DNA of 64,000 nucleotides from JANMJD01 sp963847945 (lineage in GTDB: Bacteria > Actinomycetota > Acidimicrobiia > Acidimicrobiales > Ilumatobacteraceae). Positions 1-8,010 of the stretch are shown here, in pieces. The DNA is taken from the NCBI GenBank assembly GCA_963847945.1, contig CAWKBX010000009.1, positions 1,628,280 through 1,692,279 on the forward strand. The letters run 5' to 3'. Position 1 is the first letter of the stretch. Each line of letters opens with the position of its first letter. The translations under genes and the position numbers were made by a program. The notes beneath the pieces were generated by a model, which made no database searches, was not told the DNA's origin, and saw only the letters and a list, made by a program, of their open reading frames with translations.

Positions 1-1
1 T

Positions 2-121
2 GCCAATCCGGCGACCGATCGGGGCAACGTCGCGTATCACCGCCACGACGGCCACTACGGCTTGATCACCCTCACCGCCACCCCGCCAGGCTCTGGCGAA
101 GTCACGGCCGACGAAAGGTAG
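2..121 (+). CDS. C-terminal end of an unrecognised protein (partial)
   Basis: An open frame enters from the left edge and ends at TAG 119-121, giving 39 residues that finish in SGEVTADER. The stop lies 7 bases before the ATG of the BON-domain gene, so the two are probably co-transcribed. The fragment is rich in His, Asp and Gly and shows no motif I recognise. It belongs to the actinobacterial-looking left end. No function is proposed. Confidence 0.4.
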   Translation, partial: ANPATDRGNVAYHRHDGHYGLITLTATPPGSGEVTADER

Positions 122-128
122 ACCCATC

Positions 129-791
129 ATGGAACCCACATCCGACGAACTCCTGCGACGTTCGGTACTCGAAGAACTTGCCTGGGACGCGCTTGTCGAC
201 CAGACGAACGTGGACGTGGAAGTGGACTACGGCGTCGTGACCCTGGTGGGCACCGTTTCCAATCTTGCGACCAAGCTGGCCGCTCAGCAGGCGGTATTGG
301 CAGTTGTCGGGGTTCGTGATGTGGCGAACCGGATCGACGTGAAGGTTCCGGCCGACTCTGCCCATGCGGATGAGGAGATGGAGAATGTGCTGCGGCACGT
401 GCTCGCCTGGGATGCGCTGGTCCCGGAGGAGAACATCCAGGTCAGCGTGGTCGACGGGTGGGTGGCTCTGGCCGGTGGCACCCCCACGGTTCGTCAGAGC
501 GAAGAAGCCGAACGGGCGATCAGTCACATCACCGGGGTGCGCGGGGTGACCAATCACATCATGATCGAACCCGGCGGGCTGGGGCCTGATGAGGTTCGTA
601 ATCTCATCGAGCAGGCGGTCGTCCGCCGGGCGGTGCATCGGGCCAACCGCATCGATGTGGTCGTCGACGACGGACGGGTGACCTTGTCCGGTCCCGTCCA
701 GTCCGAAGCCGAACGTCAGGCGATCCTTGGCGCCGTGAGCCACGGGGCAGGCGTCACCGCGGTGTGCGACGAACTCGTCGCCGTCGCCTGA
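129..791 (+). CDS. BON-domain protein with three BON repeats
   Basis: The 220-residue product contains three BON (OsmY/nodulation) modules, roughly residues 7-72, 77-145 and 150-218. Each has the signature of this fold: a short helix with a D-V-A/V pattern, a strand pair such as VVTLVGTV, VALAGGT or VTLSGPV, then a helix ending in GVRDVANRI or GVRGVTNHI. BON domains are small membrane- or ligand-binding modules found in stress and envelope proteins. There is no signal peptide, so it looks cytoplasmic, as in many actinobacterial multi-BON proteins. The ATG at 129 follows an AAAGG-like ribosome site. Its neighbours are lipid acyltransferases, which together suggest an actinobacterial stress or storage locus. 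Confidence 0.8.
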   Translation: MEPTSDELLRRSVLEELAWDALVDQTNVDVEVDYGVVTLVGTVSNLATKLAAQQAVLAVVGVRDVANRIDVKVPADSAHADEEMENVLRHVLAWDALVPEENIQVSVVDGWVALAGGTPTVRQSEEAERAISHITGVRGVTNHIMIEPGGLGPDEVRNLIEQAVVRRAVHRANRIDVVVDDGRVTLSGPVQSEAERQAILGAVSHGAGVTAVCDELVAVA

Positions 792-879
792 TCCCGCTTC
801 GGCGACGGCTCGAATCGGCCCGACGACCACCAGCGGCCGCCTATGGATTGGACGAAAGCCTCTATCGGGGCCGCCCGCA

Positions 880-2328
880 GTGGCTCACGATTCGGGTATG
901 AGAGCGGCCGAAGGAACCAAGACCGGCAAGCGGTCCGTCGGTCGAACATCGCGACTCGGCGCCGCAGACGAGTTGTTGTGGAGTATCGAGAAGGATCGCT
1001 GCCTGCGCAGCACGATCGTCGCCGTGTCGCTGCTGGATAGCGCCCCCGACTGGGATCGGCTCAGGACGCGGATGGTCGAAGCCTGCATTCTCGTGCCGGG
1101 CCTGCGTCAACGCGTGGTGACCTCGGTCTTGCACGGCGGGCACCCATGCTGGCAAGTCGATGAGTGCTTTGACATCGACTACCACCTGCGCCGAGTGGTC
1201 GCACCTGCCCCGGCCGACCTTCGAGCCGTCCTTGACATCGCCGGTCCGATCGCTATGGGAGCCTTCGACAGGGACCGGCCGCTTTGGGAATTCACCCTGG
1301 TCGAGGGCCTCGCCGGGGGTTGCACGGCGTTTATCCAGAAGGTGCATCACTCGTTCACTGACGGCGTTGGAGCGGTCCAACTCGCGGCGTTTTTGCTCGA
1401 CTCCAAGCGAAATCCGCCACGACGAAGGGGTGCGGCCGATCCGAATGGCACCCCGGCTGGGGTCATCTCGGTATCAGCGCTCGACTCGCTCATCACCCAA
1501 CTCCGGTCGGCCATCGGCGTTTCGGCCCGGGGTGCCCGGGCGATCCCCGGTTTGGCTGGCCGATCGATCATCGATCCGCTCGGCATGCTCGGTTCAACGG
1601 TGCGCGAAGTGCGCTCGATTGCCAGGTTGCTCGCCCCGATGAGCCGACCCCTCTCACCGATCATGACCGGTCGGGGTACGTCACGGCGGCTCGACTCCTT
1701 CGACTTCCCCTTCGCCGCAGTGAGCGCTGCCGCCCATTCCGCCGGAAGCACCGTGAACGACGCCTTTCTCGCCGGCGTCGCCGGTGGCATGCGCCTGTAC
1801 CACGAGCGTCACAAGTCGGCCGCGAGCGCCCTGCGGGTCACGATGCCAATCAGTCTGCGGCGTCCCGACGACCCGCCGGGGGGAAACCGGTTCGTTCCAG
1901 CGCGGTTTGCGCTGTCGATTGCCACCGTCGATCCGCGGGCTCGGATCCGCGAGATGGGCGAACTGACCCGAGCGTGGAGACGTGAGCCAGCGCTCCCGCT
2001 GACCGGCGCGATCGCCGTCGGGCTGAACGTTCTTCCGGTTCAGGCCACTACCTCGATTCTCGGTTCGATGCTGAAGGCCGTCGACTTCGTGGCGACCAAC
2101 GTGCCCGGTCTGCAAGACCGGGTCTTTCTCGCCGGCGCTGAAGTCGTGCGACAGTTCGCATTCGCCCCTCCGTCGGGGGCTGCGTTCAGTATCGCCCTGC
2201 TGTCGCATGGGGATCGGTGCTGTATCGGTCTCAATGTCGACACCGCGGCCGTTCCCGACCCCGAGACGTTGACTGTCTGTTTGCGCCACGGCTTCGACGA
2301 GGTCCTCGAGGTAGGGAGACGAGCTTGA
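880..2328 (+). CDS. WS/DGAT wax ester synthase / diacylglycerol acyltransferase
   Basis: This is a 482-residue member of the bifunctional wax-ester synthase/acyl-CoA:diacylglycerol acyltransferase family, full length for the group (about 450-480). It transfers fatty acyl groups from acyl-CoA to fatty alcohols or diacylglycerol at the inner face of the membrane. The catalytic HHxxxDG motif is present as HHSFTDG near residue 154, preceded by the conserved RPLWEF. The C-terminal half has the usual N-D/V-P-G segment (TNVPGLQD) and a conserved GLNVD near the end. The start is GTG 880 or, more conventionally, ATG 898. The next gene overlaps or abuts it at 2325-2337, and is a paralogue, so they form an operon. 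This family is abundant in actinobacteria and unusual in sphingomonads. Confidence 0.88.
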   Translation: MAHDSGMRAAEGTKTGKRSVGRTSRLGAADELLWSIEKDRCLRSTIVAVSLLDSAPDWDRLRTRMVEACILVPGLRQRVVTSVLHGGHPCWQVDECFDIDYHLRRVVAPAPADLRAVLDIAGPIAMGAFDRDRPLWEFTLVEGLAGGCTAFIQKVHHSFTDGVGAVQLAAFLLDSKRNPPRRRGAADPNGTPAGVISVSALDSLITQLRSAIGVSARGARAIPGLAGRSIIDPLGMLGSTVREVRSIARLLAPMSRPLSPIMTGRGTSRRLDSFDFPFAAVSAAAHSAGSTVNDAFLAGVAGGMRLYHERHKSAASALRVTMPISLRRPDDPPGGNRFVPARFALSIATVDPRARIREMGELTRAWRREPALPLTGAIAVGLNVLPVQATTSILGSMLKAVDFVATNVPGLQDRVFLAGAEVVRQFAFAPPSGAAFSIALLSHGDRCCIGLNVDTAAVPDPETLTVCLRHGFDEVLEVGRRA

Positions 2329-2336
2329 TCGACACG

Positions 2337-2816
2337 ATGAGTCCGCTCGACGCGCTGTTCCTCCACATCGAGGACGGCGTCAGCCATATGCACATCGGAT
2401 CGTGTGCTGTTTTCGAGGGGCCGGCGCCGTCGTTCGAGGAGTTGAGCGACCTGATCAACAGCAAGCTCGTCGGGGTTCCGCGATACAGACAGAAGGTTCG
2501 ATTCGTCCCCGGCGGACTGGGCCACCCCGCCTGGGTCGACGATCCGAACTTCGACCTCGCCGACCACATGATCCACACCGCCGTACCGCCTCCGGGCGGC
2601 AGGTCGGAGCTCGACGACCTGGTGGGCCGCGTGATGTCGCAGGAACTCGATCGCCGTCGGCCGTTGTGGGAAGTGTGGATGATCGAGGGACTGGCCGACT
2701 CTCGATGGGCACTGATCTGCAAGGTTCATCACTGCATGGTCGACGGCATCGCCGGTACCGACTTGCTGGTCCGCCTGATGTGGCCGGAGCACTGCTCGGA
2801 GAGCACAACGCCCTGA
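2337..2816 (+). pseudogene. WS/DGAT acyltransferase, truncated after the catalytic motif
   Basis: ATG 2337 (or TTG 2325, overlapping the previous stop) opens a second WS/DGAT paralogue: MSPLDALFLHIEDG, then RRPLWEVWMIEGL and the catalytic HHCMVDG near residue 132. A complete enzyme needs about 300 more residues, but the family resemblance stops around residue 148 (GTDLLVRLM) and the frame closes after an unrelated tail at 2816. The acyltransferase C-terminal domain is absent. The break coincides with the change from actinobacterial-looking to sphingomonad-looking sequence, so the truncation is either an assembly join or a recombination breakpoint rather than a natural short protein. Confidence 0.75.
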
Positions 2817-2835
2817 AGGTTGACAAATCCGGGAC
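2778..2835. other. Junction between actinobacterial-like and sphingomonad-like DNA
   Basis: Left of this interval the genes are actinobacterial in type; right of it every gene is sphingomonad-like. The break lies between the last WS/DGAT-like codons (about 2780) and the AT-rich promoter starting near 2820. One alternative frame across 2775-2805 reads GALLGEHNAL, which resembles the C-terminal LGEH segment of CaiB/BaiF CoA-transferases. If real, the right-hand contig would begin inside the end of such a gene. No transposon end or repeat is visible at the join. Confidence 0.55.
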
Positions 2836-2874
2836 CGGGCATAGAGAGAACAGTCTATCGAATATACGTTTTAT

Positions 2875-2892
2875 TGTACTTATATGCGAACA
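2875..2892. promoter_or_regulatory. Imperfect 18-bp inverted repeat, putative operator
   Basis: The sequence TGTACT-TATATG-CGAACA matches the right half-site of two other promoter repeats in the window (13134-13151 and 22526-22543) and 4 of 6 bases of the left half. It lies between an AT-rich stretch and the AGGAGG ribosome site (about 2896-2901) of the gene starting at 2906, a position suited to repression. A TTGACA box sits at 2819-2824. Confidence 0.45.
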
Positions 2893-2905
2893 ACCAGGAG
2901 GCTTT

Positions 2906-4077
2906 ATGTCCGAGGGCGGCCAAATCACCAAGGAACTCGCCACCGGCAAGTTCACCGACGAGATGCTCGACCGAGATGCGCGGGCTGATCGGCACCGAGC
3001 TGCGCACCGACGGCTGCGTCAACAACGAGTACGCCACCTGCCTGGCGATCCTGCGGTTCTGCGAGGGCATCGGCGACGACAATCCGCTGTGGACCGACCG
3101 CGGCCTATGCGGAACAGTCGTGCCACGGCGGGCTGATCGCGCCGCCCAGCTTCATCTTCGCCTGCCTCGGCTCGGTCCAGTTCGGCTGGCCGGGCCTCGG
3201 CGGCTTCCACGCCGAGACCCTGCTCGATTTCGACCAGCCGATCCGCGTGGGCGACAAGATCACCTGCCGGGTGTTCTTCGACGGGTTCGACGGGCCGACC
3301 GACAGCAATTTCGCCGGTCGGCGGATCAAGGACTATCTCCGCCAGGAATACACCAACCAGAACGACGAACTGGTCGCGAAATTCATCTGCTCGCGGATGC
3401 GGTTCGAACGCACCGAGATGCAGGCGCGGCGCGAGGCGCGCAAGATCCAGCTTCCCCATCCGTGGACCGAAGACGAGATCGCGGCGATCGAGGAGGACAT
3501 CCTCGCCGAGAACGCCGCGCGGTGCGACACCGCGATACTGGGACGACGTCGAGGTCGGCGACGAGCTCGGCATCACTGACCAAGGGCCCGATCGGGCTGA
3601 CCGACGAGATCGCTTTCGTCGCCGCCGGAGCTGCGCCGATCCCGCGGGTTGCCGCCCACCGGGTGTCGCTCAAGCGCTACCACAAGCACCCGAAGTGGGC
3701 GTTCCGCGACCCGCAATACCAACGCGCTCGAGCCGGTCTATTCGGTGCACTACAACGACTACGCCGCCAGCCTGCAGGGCGCGCAGGTGGCCTACGACGT
3801 CGGCATCCAGCGCACCTGCTGGCAGATCCACTCGCTGACCGACTGGATGGGCGACGCCGGCATGATCAAGTCCGCGACACTCGCAGTACCGCAGCCACGT
3901 CTACCTCTCCGACGTCGTTCGGCTCGGCGGCAAGGTCGAGGCCAAGGAGATCGATGCCGACGGCGATCACGTCGTCCGGCTGACCACCTGGGCAAACAAC
4001 CAGCGCGGCGACAACTGCATGCCGGGCACCGCCGTCATCGCCCTGCCGAAAGCGCTGAGGGCGAGATGCTGTCGTGA
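2906..4077 (+). pseudogene. Two-domain acyl dehydratase (FAS1-like N-terminal hot-dog plus MaoC domain), frameshifted
   Basis: ATG 2906 follows a strong AGGAGG at 2896-2901. Stitching frames gives about 385 residues: an N-terminal FAS1-like dehydratase domain (MRGLIGTELRTDG..., then CHGGLIAPPSFIFACLG) and a C-terminal MaoC-type half (YWDDVEVGDELG, then LEPVYSVHYND and HVYLSD). Such proteins hydrate or dehydrate enoyl-CoA thioesters. Continuity needs single-base corrections near 2972, 3102, 3523, 3572, 3714, 3883 and about 4045; at six of these the sequence has one base too many. Conserved motifs persist across all breaks, so sequencing error is more likely than decay. The stop TGA 4075-4077 overlaps the GTG start of the acyl-CoA ligase (GTGA), which indicates an operon of dehydratase, ligase and MFS carrier. 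Confidence 0.65.
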
Positions 4078-5663
4078 CCAGCGAGGCAGCCTGGTGGGAC
4101 AAGGAGATCGCCGCCGAGCGGATCGGCGGGATCGACTATCGCGATCTATGCGAGCCGTCCGCGACGCCTCGACGAGCTGATGGCCTTTGCGGATTGCTGG
4201 CCCGACCGCGCCTGCATCGTCCAGGGCGAGCGCGAGGTCACCTTCGCCGGCCTGCGCGCGGCTGCGCCGAGCCAAGGGCCGCACACTGCTGGCCGCCGGA
4301 GTGAAGCCCGGCGACCACGTGTTCATCATCGGCTGGAACAGGCCGGACTGGGTCGATCAACTACTGGTCGTGCCTGCTGACCGGCGCGGTCCCGGTCCTC
4401 GCCAACGCCTGGTGGAGCGACGCCGAGATCGCCGACGCGCTCGACCTGATCGAGCCGGCGCTGGTGCTTGCCGACGCAGCGCGCCGCGCCGCGAATTCCG
4501 TCCGGCGTCGCGACGCTCGGCGCCTGGGAGTGCGACGAAGACCGCTCCCGAAGACGCGCCCCTCGACCGCCACGCAGCCCGGCGCGACGAGAACGATCCG
4601 GCAGCGATGATCTTCACCTCGGGTACCCAGGGCCGGCCCAAGGCGGTCCTGCTGGCCCACCGCTCGCTGCTCGCCAACCAGCAGATGATCCTGCACGTCA
4701 CCCGCAACCTGCCGTACCAGCCCGATCCGGCGGCCGGGCGACGTCGGCCTGCACACCGGGCCGCTGTTCCACATCGGCGGGCTGCATACGCTGCATCGCG
4801 GGTCCTCGTCGGCAACACGCTGGTGTTCGGCACGGGCCGGTTCGATCCGGCGAAGTGCTCGAACTGATCGAGCGGCACCGGATCGTGCGCTGGTCGGCGG
4901 TGCCGACGATGGCCAGCCGCGTGCTCGAGCACCCCGACCTCGCCGCGCCGCGACGACTCAGCAGCCTCACGGCGATCACGCTTGGCGGCTCGGCGGTGCA
5001 CGGCAGATTTCATCGCCCGGGTCCGCGACGGGCCTGCCCAGCGTCGAGGCGCGGATCGCCACCGGCTACGGCCTCAGCGAGAACGGCGGCCAGGCGACCA
5101 CCGCCTCGGGCAAGGACACCGCGAGCAGGCCGGGTGCGACCGGCCGCGCCGATGCCGCTCGTCGAGGTGCGGACCGTGCCGGTGCCCGGCCTGCCCGACG
5201 GCGAAGTGCTGGTCCGCTCACCCACCCAGATGCTGCGCTATTTCGGCCAGGACGAATCGCCGATCGACGCGGAGGGCTGGCTGCACACCGGCGACCTCGG
5301 CCGGGTCGACGAGGACGGCTACCTGTGGATCACCGGGCGCACCAAGGAAATCATCATCCGCGGCGGCGAGAACATCGCGCCTGCCGCAGTCGAAGCGGCG
5401 CTGATGGCGCGTACCCCGGCGTGGTCGAGGCCAGGGTGTTCGGGGTCGCGCAATGCCGAGTTCGGCGAGGAGGTCGATGCCGCCGTCGTGGTCGAGGGTT
5501 CGCCGACCGCCGAAGACCTGCGCGAGTCAGTTCGCGCGGACGGCTGGCTTCGTTCGCGGTACCGACCCGGTGGCATGCTGCTAACGAGCCGCTGCCGGTC
5601 AACCAGACCGGCAAGCCCGATCTTGCCGCAATCCGCCAGCTGATCGAGGAGGCCTCCGATTAG
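4074..5663 (+). pseudogene. AMP-dependent acyl-CoA synthetase, frameshifted
   Basis: This ANL-superfamily ligase activates a carboxylic acid to its CoA thioester using ATP. The start is GTG 4074, overlapping the upstream stop. Motifs seen in shifting frames: MIFTSGTQGRPKAVLLAHRS (P-loop A3, about 4608-4667), LHTGPLFHIGGLHTL (about 4748), TGDLGRVDEDGYLWITGRTK with IIRGGEN (A7-A8, about 5289-5376), and the C-terminal lysine context NQTGKPDLAAIRQL (about 5599-5640). The reconstructed protein is about 530 residues, a normal length. At least eight single-base shifts occur between 4145 and 5600, which is the same error density as in the preceding gene. It sits between a dehydratase and a transporter, consistent with uptake and activation of an imported acid. 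Confidence 0.68.
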
Positions 5664-5670
5664 CGCCGCC

Positions 5671-6905
5671 ATGGCTGGCAGGCGCGCCGGCTGGACCGCC
5701 GTTGCGATGCTGCTCGGCCTGTACATCCTGCACTCGGTCGATCGCTATGTCATCGCCGTGGTGCTCGAACCGATCAAGCACGAGTTCGGATTTTCCGACA
5801 CCCAGCTCGGGATGATCGGCGGTCTTGCCCACGCGCTGGCCTACTCGGTCTGCGTCCTGCCGGTCGGCTGGCTGCTCGACCGGGTGAACCGGGTCCGGCT
5901 GCTTGCCGTGATGCTGGCGACGTGGAGTTCGATCACCGCGCTGGGTGCGCTCGCCACCGGGTTCTGGCCGCTGTTCCTGATGCGGATGGAGTCGGCGCGG
6001 CGGAATCGGCGACCTCGCCGGGGATGCAATCGCTGATCTCCAGCCTGTTTCCTTTGAAGACCAGGGCGAGCGCGATGGGCGTGGTGTTCTCGGGCACCTC
6101 GATCGGCACGGGGCTGGTGTTCGCGCTGGGCGGGCCGATCGCCGAACAGTGGGGCTGGCGTTATGTCTTCCTGCTCACCGGTATCCCCGGGATCATGCTC
6201 GCGCTGCTGATGTGGTTCAGGTTCCCGGACCCACCGCGCCATGCAGACCATTCCCCGGCAGTGGCCCCGGCCCCGATGCGCGAGGTCGCGAGGCTGTTCC
6301 TGCGCTCGCGGCCGATCCTGCTGACCAGCATCGGCTCGACCATCGCGGCGATGAACATCGTGTCGGTGTGGACCTGGATCTCGCCGATCATGATCCGGGA
6401 ACAGGGCTTCTCGCTCGCCGAGGCCGGCGCACTTGTCGGCTTCTCGGCAGGCGTGCTCAAGTTCGCGTCGGGCTTCCTCTCCGGCTTCCTCGGGGACTGG
6501 ATCGCCAGGGGCAGGCTGAACCGGCTGTGGATCGTGCCTGCCATATCGCTGGTGCTGACGGCACCGATCAGCCTCGGCATCGCGCTGGCCCCGAGCCCGT
6601 TCATCGCCGCCGCGCTGGTCATGCTGCTGGGCCTGATGCTCGGCACCAACAACGCCGCGCCCAAGACCGTGATCATGACCGTCGCGCCCGTGAACATGCG
6701 CGGGTCGGTGGCGTCGATGACCCAGTTGATGATCAACCTGGTCGGCGCGTCGCTGGGACCGCTGATCACCGGGATCATTTCCGACCGGCTGGGCGGCGAC
6801 AACATCGGCCTCGCGCTGGCTGCGACGGTCAGCATCAACATCCTTGGCGGACTGTGCTTCTGGCTGGCGATGCGCGACCTGAAGGACGTACCGGCGGCGG
6901 ACTGA
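5671..6905 (+). CDS. MFS transporter, spinster-like (one frameshift)
   Basis: About 411 residues with some 12 predicted membrane helices. The N-terminus carries LHSVDRYVIAVVLEPI and DTQLGMIGGLAHALAYSV, followed by the loop motif LLDRVNRVRLL, features of the spinster-like MFS group common in sphingomonads. The frame breaks near 5990, where LFLMRM should continue as GVGAAESATSPGMQSLI; one G appears to be missing from a G run. It starts 7 bases after the ligase stop and ends 4 bases before the convergent Rieske gene. A close paralogue lies at 20140-21427. It probably imports or exports the acid handled by the upstream ligase; the substrate is unknown. Confidence 0.78.
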
Positions 6906-6908
6906 AAA

Positions 6909-7937
6909 TCAGGCCTCGGCCGCCAGCTTCGCCGCGATCAGCCGCCGGCCGAGCGCGAGGCCGTTGTCGGCAAGGATGAACGCCATCGCATCGTCGCCGC
7001 TCTCGTCGATGACCTTCTGCTGGGCCTCGATGAAGAACTTGTCCTCCCGGAACCCCTCCTCGATCCGGTCGGTCAGCATCCGGGTAAAACCGGCATCCTC
7101 GATCCGGAAATTGTGCGCATAGCTCCAGAAGAAGTGCGTGTGCCGCGCGTCCTCGGGCGTTGCGATCTGCGTGGCGACGAACTGCATCGCCTCGGCCACG
7201 CGCTTGCCTTCGGGCGCTCCGCTGCCCGCCGGGGCGCTGCCCGAATCCATCACGAACACATTGCCCAGCGTCGACAGGTGGTAGATATGCCAGCGATCGA
7301 CCCGGCCCTCGAACGTGGCGAAGCCGTCGAGGTAAGGAGCAACCCCCGGTTCGTCGAGGTACCAGCGGGTCAGCTTCACACCCTGCCCGGTCTGTTCGAC
7401 CTTCGGCCTGATCTCGGCGAGCTGGCGCGATCCGCCGAGCGTCTTTTCGTGGACGAAAGTGAGGTGCGAAAAGTCGAGCAGGTTGTTGAGGATCAGCCGG
7501 TAATCGGCATCGTAGTGGATGGTGCGCGGATCGCAGGCCCAGGCGGGATCGTCCTGGAAGTGGCAATCGGGAATCAGCGCGGGGTCGGCATCCTGCGGAT
7601 TGCCCATCCACACCCAGACCAGACGATAGCGCACCACCGCAGGGTAGTGCCGGACGTCGGTGTTCGGGCTGACGCCCTTGCGGCCGGGCTCCTCGACGCA
7701 TTTCCCGGCTGCGTCGAACACCAGCCCGTGGTACATGCAGCGGATGCAATCGCCTTCGCGCCGACCGATCGAAAGCGGAGCAAAGCGGTGGCTGCACCGA
7801 TCGCGCAGCACCGTCACCTCGCCGTTCGCAGTGCGGTAGAACAGCAGCGTTTCGCCAAGCAGCTTGCGCGAGACCATGTCGTCGCTGCCCAGTTCGTGGT
7901 CCCAGGCCCCGGCATACCAGGCATTGCGGATGAACAC
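6909..7937 (-). CDS. VanA-like Rieske monooxygenase, oxygenase subunit
   Basis: The product has 342 residues, right for the vanillate O-demethylase/toluenesulfonate monooxygenase type. The Rieske [2Fe-2S] ligands are CSH and CMYH (residues about 48-70). The mononuclear iron site is DFSHLTFVH (D-x2-H-x4-H, about residue 150). This enzyme class performs O-demethylation or C-hydroxylation using electrons from a separate reductase, and no reductase gene is visible nearby. The chosen start is GTG 7937, 8 bases after a GAGGAG ribosome site; the open frame continues upstream but shows no Rieske-family sequence there. It is the last gene of the minus-strand operon iorA-iorB-PQQ dehydrogenase-Rieske. 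Confidence 0.87.
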   Translation of the reverse strand: MFIRNAWYAGAWDHELGSDDMVSRKLLGETLLFYRTANGEVTVLRDRCSHRFAPLSIGRREGDCIRCMYHGLVFDAAGKCVEEPGRKGVSPNTDVRHYPAVVRYRLVWVWMGNPQDADPALIPDCHFQDDPAWACDPRTIHYDADYRLILNNLLDFSHLTFVHEKTLGGSRQLAEIRPKVEQTGQGVKLTRWYLDEPGVAPYLDGFATFEGRVDRWHIYHLSTLGNVFVMDSGSAPAGSGAPEGKRVAEAMQFVATQIATPEDARHTHFFWSYAHNFRIEDAGFTRMLTDRIEEGFREDKFFIEAQQKVIDESGDDAMAFILADNGLALGRRLIAAKLAAEA

Positions 7938-8010
7938 GGCGGTCGCTCCTCGGGCCCGGGTTTCGTTAATCACGATAACCAGTTTCGACGAGGCCTGCCA
8001 ACCCGAATGT

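Noticed and set aside
2770..2830. C-terminal end of a CaiB/BaiF gene (GALLGEHNAL)
   Set aside because: Too short, with no stop in the right place in that frame; kept only as a hint about the junction.
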